From: Nematopogon swammerdamellus
Taxonomy: Eukaryota > Arthropoda > Insecta > Lepidoptera > Adelidae
Assembly: GCA_946902875.1 (NCBI GenBank)
Contig: OX336355.1
Coordinates: forward strand, 15,719,347-15,783,346
Length of the DNA: 64,000 nt
Direction: 5' to 3'
Shown here: positions 55,101-63,833 of the stretch, in pieces
Layout: each line of letters begins with the position of its first letter
Position numbering within the stretch: position 1 is the stretch's first letter
Position numbers and translations under genes: made by a program
The notes under the pieces: generated by a model
The model's database searches: none
What the model saw: only the letters and a program-made list of their open reading frames with translations
What the model was told of the DNA's origin: nothing

Positions 55101-56250
55101 CCAAAAACATATATTACGAGAATTGCATAGTGGTCATATGGGTATTGTGAAGACCAAAGGTGTGGCCCGAAGCTATGTGTGGTGGCCGGGAATAGACGCG
55201 GATGTGGAGCGGGCGTGCAAGGAGTGCAGAGCGTGCAACGAGGACGCGCAGGCACCGCCTCGAGCGGCGCCGCGGCCGTGGACGTACCCCACCGAGCCCT
55301 GGACGCGGCTCCATGTCGATTTCTTTAAAATATCTGGAATGACATTTTTTACTATAAAAGACGCTACGACAAAATGGATCGAGGTATTTGAAATGAAAAG
55401 TACAACCGCCAAAGCCGTTATTAAAAAATTAAGAGAGACGTTTGCCCGTTTTGGTATATGTGCTGAGATGGTATCGGATAATGGTCCACCATTCAACAGT
55501 GTAGATTATGCAGCATTTGCGAAGAATAATGGTATCAAACTTACCTTCTCTTCAGTCTATCACCAATCTTCTAATGGTTCTGCGGAAAATGCGGTCAAAT
55601 TGTGTAAAAAAGCGTTGCGAAAAGCAGCAACAGAGAGGGTAGATTTTGACGCGGCACTACAAAGTTATCTTTTAGCCTACAGGAATGCAGAACACAGTAC
55701 GACAGGAGCGGCGCCGGCTGTGTTACTGCAGCATCGCAGGCTGCGCTCTCGTCTCGACCTGCTGCAGGCGGACCGCGGCGCGCACGTGCGAGCGGCTCAG
55801 GCGAGGCAGGTAGAGGCGGCGGGGGGAGTCGAGCGCTCAGTAAACGTCGGTGAGGATGTCTGGACTCGAAATTATAGCGGGAGAGATAGGTGGCAGGCGG
55901 GACAGGTGGTCGATCAGTTAGGGTCACGCAACTTCACCGTACGGCAGGAAAACGGTCAAACAGTTAAGCGTCATATAGACCAAATTAGGCGACGCACTCG
56001 CTTTTCGGATATAGCGCTTCCGCCAGATGATCCACAAACACTGGCGACCTGCGCAGAGCCAGCGTCGGTAGAAGAACAAACGACTCCAGTGCCCGCTACC
56101 GCTACGCCGAGTCCGCTCAAGGTACCTCCCTCCTGCGTGCATGAGGAAGTGGAACCTGAGCGCATCGTGACTGTAGCCACACCTGTGTCTCGTTCTCCAC
56201 GGCCCAAGCGTTTTATTAAACCTATTATAAGATATGGCTCTGAAATCTAA
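52138..56250 (+). CDS. Gag-Pol polyprotein of Mag-type element
   Basis: 1370 codons in one frame; ATG 52138 is preferred because the open frame's upstream part starts with GTG. Domains in order: Gag (about 1-240); two CCHC zinc knuckles, C249-C252-H257-C262 and C269-C272-H277-C282; aspartic protease with DTGSA at D347; reverse transcriptase with catalytic D572 and an FLDD box at 632-635; RNase H with D781, E822, D847 and D894; integrase with zinc-binding H997/H1000/C1030/C1033 and catalytic D1061, D1114, E1150 (35 residues between the last two, as in retroviral-type integrases). No internal stop. A single fused gag-pol frame is usual in this lineage. No envelope-like frame follows. All key residues are present, so the enzyme could be functional. 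Confidence 0.95.
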   Translation: MSIGKIGEFCVQSDTWSLYCDRLEQYFLVNKVDEELKVPTLITLIGSEAYELLVNLCTPKKPAEHTYVVLVQIMADHLQPRPSILAERYKFRQRKQELGETIAQNAEALKKMSRYCEFQAWLDDSLRDQFVCGVQSELIRQRLFAEDKITYAKAFKLAVGMEAAEKDAAEIGGQRRSGEAGSAGCHKVTSSEPARTRADRQLSRSAASTTTGDRVHRQRKSEATPVTAATMTTEKHQRSNVNNNNTKTCSACGGSGHTTTGCKFRTYTCRKCLRVGHLQRMCGQSSGMRGLHHVVERQELGGLTDSSDDDGEAEVTGLPLYHIDLQSCRPITLSLLVDGRRLELEVDTGSAVTCIGRRTYERLFSHLPLEQCNLVLKYYTGETVTPDGKFRTTVQYKDVIKNLDVYVVGSGKVCLLGRQWLGSLAIDIPVIAYHKVDVGKQDCKFDLNEFMSRYGDVFADGLGRYTGGTVSLRVREGAVPCYLRARPLAYALKEKVERELEALVQTGILTPVETSDWATPIVPVLKKTGDLRICADYKITVNKVLDVDRFPVPRVEDVLAKLQGGIKFSTIDLSQAYAQLELDEASRKFTVINTHKGLFRYNRLVYGLSSSPGIFQRKLEQLFSDLPYVGVFLDDIIVTGRNAQEHLETLNRVFQRLLRFGLKIRKEKCSFFAESVKYLGFIINRHGIHTCQDKVEAIENTPTPTCVTELRAFLGLVIYYARFIRNVSTILSPLYDLLKKEREYVWSDECEHAFVKIKRLLASSPVLAHYSTERPLLLTTDAISVGVAAILSHGTPEGERPVAYASRTLTSAEKGYSQIDKEALAIIFGIRKFHQYLYGRKFTLRTDHKALVSIFGNKVGIPQMAASRLQRWAVMLTGYDYDVEYVNTKLNCADGLSRLPARVKKESGKLENTYVNFVENALPLRHTDIKTACSKDQLLSKVHGYLRSGWPPTCPEEELKAYFLRRNELYLDSGCIMWGYRMVIPEIYQKHILRELHSGHMGIVKTKGVARSYVWWPGIDADVERACKECRACNEDAQAPPRAAPRPWTYPTEPWTRLHVDFFKISGMTFFTIKDATTKWIEVFEMKSTTAKAVIKKLRETFARFGICAEMVSDNGPPFNSVDYAAFAKNNGIKLTFSSVYHQSSNGSAENAVKLCKKALRKAATERVDFDAALQSYLLAYRNAEHSTTGAAPAVLLQHRRLRSRLDLLQADRGAHVRAAQARQVEAAGGVERSVNVGEDVWTRNYSGRDRWQAGQVVDQLGSRNFTVRQENGQTVKRHIDQIRRRTRFSDIALPPDDPQTLATCAEPASVEEQTTPVPATATPSPLKVPPSCVHEEVEPERIVTVATPVSRSPRPKRFIKPIIRYGSEI

Positions 56251-56362
56251 GAATACAAATATGTTATTATGTTAGTAAAAAAAAAATTATTATTTTCGTT
56301 TAGTTATGTACCTACGTACCTAAGTACTTATTCTTGTACTTATTTGACATTAAGTGTGAGGG

Positions 56363-56472
56363 TGTAATGTTTATGGCAACACAAATATCGATTGGCTGCT
56401 GCAATAAATTTGTTCTCTCGACAAGTCGTGGTTTTCCTTTGTCGTGGCCTTTTCCATATCACGAACATTTCT
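56363..56472 (+). repeat. 3' LTR (110 bp)
   Basis: Identical to the 5' LTR over all 110 bases read. It lies about 410 bp upstream of the synaptobrevin start exon, in the same orientation. Confidence 0.92.
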
Positions 56473-56494
56473 AAACATTTCATTCATTCATTTC

Positions 56495-56640
56495 GAACCC
56501 CGGCGGCGTAAACTGTACCATCTAGTAAGGTATAAAGTGAAGGGATCCACAGTTTAACGTGTAATTAGAACCACGGTCAGCCTCTAATGGTCGAACGGCC
56601 ATCCATCCAAGTTCTGACCACGTCCAGGTGTGTTTGTGAA
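56495..56640 (-). repeat. SINE-A, 5' half, continuation after LTR element
   Basis: Continues the SINE-A body (CTAGTAAGGTA, then the head region). About 22 bp of extra sequence rich in CATT separates it from the LTR. Confidence 0.75.
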
Positions 56641-56884
56641 TCGCATGGTGCTACATACATACGGTTCTTACTCTTGGTTCATCCACAGCTTGCCTGTAAA
56701 ACGCGTCTGTAAAGAATATTGTTTGGTTCCTAGGTCTTATGACCTGTGAAGTTTAATTTCGAAAGTAACGTTGATCCTCATCCCAAATCTTATTGTATTT
56801 AAGAGCCTTAGTCGTATCGCCTTGCAAACGTATTTTCGACAATCAGCTCGGATGCAGACCATCATGAATGTTTTTGGTCCACAG

Positions 56885-57008
56885 GGCTGCGGAAGGTGGA
56901 ATGGCGCCGAGCGGCGGCGAGGGGGAGGGCCCGGTCGGAGGACCCAAGAACACGCAGCAAGTCGCGGCGCAGCGTCGACTGCAGCAGACTCAGGCGCAAG
57001 TTGATGAG
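56885..57008 (+). CDS. Syb: Synaptobrevin exon with start codon
   Basis: Acceptor ...TCCACAG ends at 56884; 16 nt precede ATG 56901; donor GTATGC begins at 57009. Encodes residues 1-36 and ends in phase 0. The acceptor implies at least one further 5' exon upstream. Confidence 0.9.
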
Positions 57009-60000
57009 GTATGCTTTTTCATACGCCACCGGCCACACCCGTGAAGTCAGCGCTTTCCACTATCGCACCACGCGCACTGGGCAGGGATTGCATCCCCACA
57101 CGTTGGACTTACCGAGAATGGTTTTGCAGATGCTTCCTCCACAGAACTGAGAATCTCTGGAATGCTCTCCCTGCCCACATATTTCCTCCCAAGTAAGTCT
57201 CAGGTCATTCAAGAGGGCCGTGAATAGGCACCTGTCAGGCCGATGTGGCGATCTCAACCCCCGCATGCGATCGAATGTACATGGGTGTCGTTGGGCACCC
57301 TATGGGTGGCGCCACATAGTGCGCTTTCTAGAAAGAAAATTACACCTTGTACCTGTAGGGAATAGGTTCCATTTCAGTTCTTCCCTTTGGTCAATGTCCG
57401 CTGCACTGAACTGATGCAATAATGTTGTCTGGGTATATAGGTATTTTTTTATTTTTCATCCCTAAAGGGCGCATTGAAGCGCTTCTTTTATTTTGCCTTT
57501 ATTTTGCCTTTTTATTTACTTACATCTGCTGCAATCAATGTCCCCATTACACGAAGTTCTCGTAGGAACTCGGTGGCGTGCCAGCGATTTTAATGTGATC
57601 GTGCCCGACTACTGGGCGGAAAATAGTGGCAAAAAAGAACTGATTTAAAAAACATTGAACCGACTTGAAACCCTAAAAATAATAAAATAATATTAGTATA
57701 AAAGCACAAAAGGGTTCATCTATAAATTTTCAGGTTTTGAAAGTGTGCATCCCTTAATTTCCCAACATTAGGGGTGGTATTCTTTCAAAAAAATCATGAA
57801 AGAACCATCCCTCAGATATACCCTACTCATGAAAAAAATAATCATTAAAATCGGTTGAGAATTGGCGGAAAAAAAACATACAGATGAATTGAGAACCTCC
57901 TCCTTTTTGGAAGTCGGTTGAAAATAGTCATGTAGCTAGCAGATGGTGATTGATGATTGATCAATTATTGTTCGCAGGTTGTAGACATCATGAAGACCAA
58001 TGTGGAGAAAGTATTGGAGAGAGACCAGAAACTCTCCGAGCTGGATGACAGAGCAGGTTTGAATTTTTCTCGTCTTTGCTTTTTAGGGACTTTAAGGACA
58101 AAATATTAGATAAATATTCCTTCAATATACCCCTTCAACCAGGTCGTGTCGGTATAGAAGAATGCAGCGAGCGCCATAAAAACCTTTTCAGCGCTGTAGA
58201 TCTGCTGTGTGCTCATATTTGTTTAGGATATTTCATCCCGTCGCAGGCGTTGATAGGCCAACCGGATTCCCTGCTCCTGAAAAACGTCTAAAATCTACCC
58301 ATAACTGACCCAACTGGTTGAACAACTAATTCAAGTGTATGGTTCTTGTTTGCAGATGCTTTACAACAAGGTGCGTCCCAGTTCGAGCAGCAGGCCGGCA
58401 AGCTTAAGAGCAAATTCTGGCTGCAGAACTTGAAGGTAATTTTTATCACTTCTCTCTCTTCTGTTCTTTGTAGCTTCTTCTATTTTCCTTCTTCTCCATA
58501 ACAGAACTAGTACCTTATTCTTTTTCATTTTATATTGTTTATTGTATTCCTCTAAGTATCGCAATTCTAGTCCATTGTTTCTCCATGATTATGCTCCTCT
58601 TCGTGTTTTATATTATCTTAATATTTTTCTGACCTCGCCAATATTTTTATTAACTCTTATATCGTTATTCCTGTTTATTTTATTTTTCTTACTTTCTATG
58701 TCCTTCCTTGTCATTCTGTTATTTAAGTGTTTTCGATTCTTTCTCGCTTCTTTCTACTATTTGTGAATGTTATTTTTCCTCTTTTTCATTCTGCTTCTCA
58801 TAGTTTGCTATGATTTCTTCGTCGTCATCTATCACTGATTAGCTTTTCCTGTCTTCTTTTATTGTTCTGTTAATTTCACTGCTATTTTCGCTCGTTTCTA
58901 TCTCCATACTATATAATGAGCTTCTCGTTAATGCCTCTTTTTCTTCCAGATGATGATAATTGCTGCTGTCATCGGAATAATCATCTTGGCACTAATAATC
59001 GGTGAGTGTACAAAACCTAAGTCCTCCATAGGTCACGTGCAACGTTTCTGAATGCATAGAATATTTTGATTAGAGCGTACGAAACATTTCGTACTTCACA
59101 TTAGCAACGGTTCGACTTTGAATGAGCCCTGACAGTTCGTTCTGACAATTTTGAAAATTATTATACGGATTGAGTTTTAGTGGGACCGCGATTGTAAAAT
59201 TCGAGATCTGTGATGAAATCTTACAAAATTTGCTAAAGTGACCCGTATCCTTATTTAGGAGTTATTTGTCAAAATAATGTCTTATGTGAAATCATAGTTT
59301 CGTATCAGGTGCAAATTGTTTTTACTATTTTTAATGGTGTCCGTTAAATATGAATATTAATAATTTTATAAGCTCGTCTAACGTCGTAATGGACTGAGAA
59401 GAGTTTTCGATATTGATGTAAAAAGTTTAATCTCAACACATACCTAACGCGCCATCAACGATTTTCTTTGTCTTCGTCAGCTGTACAATCTTCTGAAAAG
59501 GAATTATTTATTAAATTGTTATCCGCCTGGAGTGTTCCAGTATTTCGCTCCGGAACTGCTGGGCTGGCAAATATGCTCGGACGCTAATCGTTCAGTGGGC
59601 TGAATATTACAGGAATCTAGAAAGGTATCTAGGCTTAACTTGGGGACCTAGATAATACCAATTTTTTTTTATGGAAACTGACACCGTTTGCTACATCACC
59701 TACAACATCCGTGATGTCAGCCCATAACACCGGGTGAACTTGGTGCCAAGTCAGTGCTTCCCTTCGGTCGTGCCGGCTACACTGAACTGGACGGAAAACA
59801 CAAACTATATACATAGCCGTTTCGACCGACGTTTCATTCAGTGCGGTGGTACCAACCTGGGCGGGTTGAACCCTACCACCTAGTAATATAAGAAGGGAGT
59901 CACATTCCTTATAAAATAAATAACGTTTATGCGATACTGTAACCTAGTTTTTAGGGTTCTGTATCCGTGCAGAAGCCTATTACTAACCCTACGTCGTCTA

Positions 60001-61013
60001 TCTGTCTGTCCGTCCGTCCGAGTGCTGTATCTTTTGGACCGTAATAGGTAGCCGGTTGAAATTTTCACAGATTATGTTTTATTATGGCGGATGTGCCAAC
60101 AAATGATGCAAAAAGTAAAAAATCTGTCAAGTGCGAGTTTCACTCGCGCACGGAGGTTTCCGTATCTATCCGCCATCAATAATATCTGCCTGTGCGCTCA
60201 GGTGGCATGGTCTTCGAATTTTAATTTCGAAGATAGGTATGTAGGACGATAAGAGAGAAGCCTCAATGAGGTCGATCGCAATTTACGGTGGGAAAATGAC
60301 AGCACCTCAATGAGGTCGTTGGCAATTGAGCGGCTATCTTTTGTCTTTCAACAATGCAATGTACAAAAGCCTGTGGCGCCATCTATTATTCAATAGAGTG
60401 ACTAATCAATTTTTCGGACGTTTGTTGTATGGGAGCCCCCTTAATTTTTAACTTTTTCTTATTTTTCTTATGTGTTATATCCGCCATAGTAACACATATT
60501 CTGTGAAAATTTCAACGGACTACCTATTACGAATGTTCTTGCTATTAGATACCGTTCATGAGATACAGCCCTCGGACAGCAGGACGAACGGACGGACGGA
60601 CAGACGGTGTAGGCTTAGTAATAGGCTTCCGTATGGGATACGGAAACCTAAAAATTAAGAAAGCCATACAAGAAAAGTGTTCAGAATCGATTATTCACGC
60701 TATGGAAGAATAGATGGCACCACAGGTTTTTATATTTTGCATTGTGGAAAGACAAAACATAAACGGATATGGTTTTTTGATAGGTATTAAAAATAATATA
60801 ATAAAAATAAATAAAATCAAAGAAATCAAATAATTTCTATAAACTTTATTGATTCTATAAACTCTATTTATATGCAGTGGCCAATAATCTGGCAAACAAT
60901 AGCAAAAGAAAAATAAGTATCCGTCAGGGCTCAGCTAAAGTCGAACGAATACTGCCGTAGTGTGCACTAATTACATAATTTTATTTTCATATTTTACAGC
61001 CAACGCTGTGTGA
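56901..61013 (+). CDS. Syb: Synaptobrevin / VAMP (R-SNARE), five coding exons
   Basis: Vesicle-membrane R-SNARE that pairs with syntaxin and SNAP-25 to drive fusion of synaptic or secretory vesicles. Joining 56901-57008, 57978-58056, 58356-58435, 58950-59001 and 61000-61013 gives 333 nt, 110 residues plus TGA. All introns start GT and end AG, and phases match. Residues 1-20 are a Gly/Pro-rich tail. The SNARE motif spans about 25-85 ([17 protein letters not shown], then [15 protein letters not shown]); R51 is the expected zero-layer arginine. A basic/aromatic juxtamembrane stretch ([12 protein letters not shown]) precedes a hydrophobic anchor, residues 90-107, ending ANAV. Length is typical of insect neuronal synaptobrevins. 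ATG 56901 is chosen because it precedes the family-specific N-terminus. The frame stays open back to the acceptor at 56884 (AAEGG before the Met), so a longer N-terminus from an upstream exon is possible. Introns contain LINE, SINE and MITE debris. Recognition is by sequence motif, with high certainty for the family. Confidence 0.95.
57052..57345 (+). pseudogene. LINE-F RT end in synaptobrevin intron 2
   Basis: Frames give [17 protein letters not shown] and, after a frameshift, [17 protein letters not shown]: the C-terminal end of a non-LTR RT. Starts 43 bp after the exon donor, in sense orientation. Confidence 0.65.
57365..57425 (-). repeat. SINE-A fragment
   Basis: About 60 bp resembling CAGTGCTTCCCTTCGG through ACTGAACTGG; diverged. 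Confidence 0.5.
57648..57925. mobile_element. MITE with ACCGACTT termini in synaptobrevin intron 2
   Basis: AACCGACTTGAAA at the left and GGAAGTCGGTTGAA at the right; ATTGAGAACCTCCTCCTTTT is a common lepidopteran repeat end, also seen as a fragment at 1472-1512 in reverse. Confidence 0.5.
57978..58056 (+). CDS. Syb: Synaptobrevin exon, first half of SNARE motif
   Basis: Acceptor TTCGCAG ends at 57977; donor GTTTGA begins at 58057. Encodes [18 protein letters not shown] and onward to DDRA, containing zero-layer R51. Ends in phase 1. Confidence 0.93.
58356..58435 (+). CDS. Syb: Synaptobrevin exon, second half of SNARE motif
   Basis: Acceptor TTTGCAG ends at 58355; donor GTAATT begins at 58436. 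Completes the split Asp codon and encodes [17 protein letters not shown] through LQNLK. Ends in phase 0. Confidence 0.93.
58950..59001 (+). CDS. Syb: Synaptobrevin exon, transmembrane anchor
   Basis: Acceptor TTCTTCCAG ends at 58949 after a pyrimidine-rich intron; donor GTGAGT begins at 59002. Encodes [17 protein letters not shown], the membrane segment. Ends in phase 1. Confidence 0.92.
59671..59910 (-). repeat. SINE-A / chimera-type copy in synaptobrevin intron 5
   Basis: Poly(T) to the body, ending TAATATAAGAAGGGAGTCAC, the reverse of the chimera junction, with the TATG head missing. Confidence 0.72.
59946..60740 (+). repeat. GTCC-type repeat hosting an inverted copy of itself
   Basis: A + strand copy (59946-60122) continues after 60657 (AAGCCATACAAGAAAAG). 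The gap holds a - strand copy, giving a large imperfect palindrome in synaptobrevin intron 5. Confidence 0.6.
60122..60657 (-). repeat. GTCC-type repeat, inserted reverse copy
   Basis: CTGTCAAGTGCGAGTTTCAC to GGATACGGAAACCTAAAAA; an AAAAAT-like duplication at the edges. Confidence 0.6.
61000..61013 (+). CDS. Syb: Synaptobrevin terminal coding exon (14 nt coding)
   Basis: Acceptor TTTTACAG ends at 60999. Adds A-N-A-V and TGA, matching the short luminal tail of synaptobrevins. The 3' UTR follows; a good AATAAA lies at 61290. Confidence 0.85.
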
Positions 61014-61320
61014 GCCGTCTTGGCCGACGAGATTTTTGTTAGAAAGTAAATTTGTATGTCAAAGCAGATTTTATATTACTCCAAAATAATAATATAAAAA
61101 AAAAAACACACGAATAACAATATGGTCTGAGTTTTGCCTCGGTAAGTTGGTATTGGTAGATGTCGCTTTTGTGTCACGAACTTGTCTACTCCTGGTTACA
61201 AAGACATTGTCCGGGTTCTAATAATCCTATATATTAGTGTATAGGCAATTTCAGTTTTAGCCGATGCTGGGGTAAACTGTGAACCACAAAATAAATGTGA
61301 CATGTTAGAAATTTATTTTG
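61014..61320 (+). promoter_or_regulatory. Syb: Synaptobrevin 3' UTR with poly(A) signal
   Basis: Non-coding sequence after TGA 61011-61013. AATAAA at 61290-61295 followed by a T-rich stretch is the best cleavage signal. The exact end is inferred. Confidence 0.5.
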
Positions 61321-61412
61321 TTTTTAACTATTGAAAGCGCTTGGAGTAATCCGATAAGAGCAAGGCCGAAGGCTGAGCTGAGCTTAGTTTATTTTTATAT
61401 TACGATTAAAAA

Positions 61413-61937
61413 AGGTCTTTCATTAGTAGGTAACTTTACGCTAAGGGGTGTATGTGTATCAGATACTGATCACGTTCTCCTACCCATTTTTTTTTCGGAT
61501 ATCAAATGCCTACCCATCATACTAAAATAATAGTTTATTGAACAATAATTTATAGCATGGGTAGGTATTTGATATCGGAAAAAAAAATTATTGGTTGTCT
61601 GTAAAGTCGGTTTACGGACGATAGTTTTACGTGATAACATCATAAAGAAACACAGCTATAAGAATTACCGTATTTTTTCGTATGGCATTTTGTCGATTTC
61701 TAGCCTCGATTACCGTACGATACGGCAATTACCGTACGTTTGGCAACACTGCCGCTTGTTACGCGCTCTCGCTTGCACACACAGGCTCAGATGGAACGTG
61801 ACACTTTTTCGTGCGTGCAGCCGTTGTTCATCAATTTATAAGACGTTATCACGTCAATAATAGGTATGGGGAACGTGATCAGTATATGATACACATACTC
61901 CCCTTAGCGTAAAGTTACCTACTAATGAAAGACCTTA
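61413..61937. mobile_element. MITE-Q (palindromic, hosts MITE-L)
   Basis: Arms AAAGGTCTTTCATTAGTAGG, AACTTTACGCTAAGGGG and TGATCACGTTC are mirrored at 61863-61937. A second inner mirror (GATATCAAATGCCTACCC) flanks the MITE-L insertion. Confidence 0.6.
61597..61862 (-). mobile_element. MITE-L copy 2
   Basis: Reverse relative to copy 1; shares TTGTTACGCGCTCTCGCTTG, GGAACGTGACACTTTTTCG and the GTTTACGGACG end. Confidence 0.6.
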
Positions 61938-62084
61938 TATATTCGCTCGTAACCAGTAAGTCAAACAAGGCAATGCCGAAGGCCGGCTTCAATTGAGCTG
62001 TTAATAATTTACCTTATGTCAAAGAGCTATTTTCTATACCTAATGAAACATTTCACATTCAGTATTAAATTCAACTTCAAACGT

Positions 62085-62240
62085 CGTATTAACAGGCTAG
62101 ACAGCCTAGGTTCAGTCCGCGAATCTGCCGTCATGGCGGCGCCTAACTGATCGTGGTTTCGCGAGGAGAGGTGATTTTGGCTCTGTCAACTGCACTATTG
62201 GCCTCTCGGCACAGTCACCCATGTTAGTTAAAATAAAAAA
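62085..62240 (+). pseudogene. LINE-G 3' end
   Basis: TTCAAACGTCGTATTAACAG (FKRRINRLDSL) to CAGTCACCCATGTTAGTTA and an A-rich tail. Confidence 0.6.
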
Positions 62241-62496
62241 TTACCTTCACAATTCAAACATACACATACGTAATGTTTATCTAAGAAGGCCACATCTAAT
62301 AAGCTTTTATTCAAATTGATATTAATGAAAGAAATCATACAAAAATCATACTTTTTGTATGATTTTTGTGAGTTTTCCCAAGCAAAGGCTGAAATCTTTC
62401 GCACCATCCACTCTACACGTGAACATCTCTCTAAACCTTATCACATTTGGGTTGGTTGACCTAATTTGAGGTTTATTGAAGGAGTCTATCGATCTA

Positions 62497-62735
62497 GTAA
62501 TTCTAGAAAGGTTCTAGTGATTCTAGAAAGGTTCTAGTGATTCTAGAAAGGTTCTAGTGATTCTAGAGATTCCAGAAAGGCTCTAGTGATTCTAGAAATA
62601 TTCTAGTGATTCTAGAAAGGTTCTAGTGATTCTAGAAAGGTTGTAGTGATTCTAGAAAGGTTCTAGTGATTCTAGAAAGGCTCTAGTGATTCTAGAAATA
62701 TTCTAGTGATTCTAGAAAGGTTCTAGAGATGTTCT
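62497..62735 (+). repeat. 20-bp satellite with TTCTAGAA in most units
   Basis: Unit GATTCTAGAAAGGTTCTAGT, about twelve copies with few changes. TTCTAGAA is palindromic and fits a TTCnnGAA heat-shock-element pair. Confidence 0.85.
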
Positions 62736-62947
62736 TCGCTTGTAGAGTCGAATATGTAGAAATGCTTCTCTATAAAGCTCTAATGTACGGAGCATGGTCT
62801 ATAACTAGGTGAAAACACTATTACTGAATCAGAGCGCATGAGCAGCTTTTTGTGTTCATAATAATCTGCTTTATTGTATACGTATTCATGTTGTTTTGTC
62901 AATTGTTACCTGATCTAACTGCCTGGTTTAATGGTCATGCGATCTCA

Positions 62948-63262
62948 CAATGTAATGCAATGCAATGCAATATAGTGTACTGTAATGCAACGCAAAGTAT
63001 TGCCATTCAACGTAATGCAATGCAATGTTATTTATTACAACGTACTGCAATGCACAGCAAAACAATGCAACGCAACGCAACACAATGCAAAGCAGCACAG
63101 TGTAAATGAGTGGAGTGCAGTGCGGTGTAGTACAGAGCAGTGCAATACAACGCAATGCAATGCAATGTACTGCAACGCAATGCGATACAATACAACGTCG
63201 TACAATACAATGCAATACAGTGCAACACAGTACATTGAAATGTAATGCGATGCAATATACAT
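62948..63262 (+). repeat. Degenerate CAATG-like pentamer tract
   Basis: Runs of TGCAA/CAATG/TACAA. Open in several frames on both strands only because stop codons are rare in this motif; not coding. Confidence 0.75.
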
Positions 63263-63833
63263 ATGATCTAATGTGATCTAAAACGCAAATGACCAACTAA
63301 ATCACATAGTTGAGTTAGGTCATAGGTGAAATTTATGTTGTGGCTTTTTCTGGGCTTTTCCAAAGATATACACGTACTTATATAAATATTGTACGTTGTA
63401 TATTCTCCTACTTCAATCTTCTCACAAACTCAATCTGACCTATGCTGAATCTTTTGTGAAATGTAATATTATGTGTTCATGTCGGTTATAAAACGTTGAG
63501 TGTGGCGTCGTTCTTTCATTTGGGTATTTTAGACTTAGAATAAACGTGAATAAATGTAGGTTTTCATTATTATTAAAATAAATAAAACTGGCCATTATAT
63601 TCCAAAATGAATTCTGAATTTAATGAAATAAGTAGACTGTATTTATTACGAACAAGAATTAAATATAAATGAAGCCAATATACATTTTAATTTAATTAAT
63701 GTATTGAATTGAGGATTTTTTTCAATATTTTTTTTTTACCCTTTTATTCACAAATAAAAGTAGGTACGTACAGTTGGTTAAATCTCGCGTTAAATTTAAT
63801 ACTAAAATAATACATTCTATAGAATTTGAGTTA
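63263..63833. other. Unassigned AT-rich region
   Basis: No gene or clear repeat seen. Confidence 0.4.

Larger units (their letters stand above)
51928..56472 (+). mobile_element. Intact Mag-type Ty3/Gypsy LTR retrotransposon
   Basis: A 4,545-bp element: two LTRs of 110 bp that are identical as read, a primer-binding site matching a tRNA-Ser 3' end (TGGCGACGAGGACT at 52037), one gag-pol frame, and a purine-rich tract (AGTGTGAGGG) just before the 3' LTR. Very short LTRs and a tRNA-Ser-type PBS are known features of the Mag lineage, first described in Bombyx. Identical LTRs and an intact frame suggest recent insertion. It lies inside an older SINE-A copy on the - strand. No clear 4-5 bp target duplication is visible. 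Confidence 0.93.
59002..60999 (+). other. Syb: Synaptobrevin last intron
   Basis: About 2 kb, GTGAGT to TTTTACAG. Holds a chimera-type SINE (59671-59910) and nested GTCC-type repeats. Retention would extend the frame by about 15 codons (GECTKPKSS...) to a TGA. Confidence 0.7.

Noticed and set aside
53492..56207. Many - strand frames of 60-110 codons inside the retrotransposon
   Set aside because: Shadows of the gag-pol frame with no domain resemblance.
62928..63296. Overlapping open frames of 75-122 codons on both strands
   Set aside because: They arise from CAATG-like low-complexity DNA in which stops are rare; composition is almost only Cys/His/Ile/Leu/Ala or Asn/Thr/Cys repeats.
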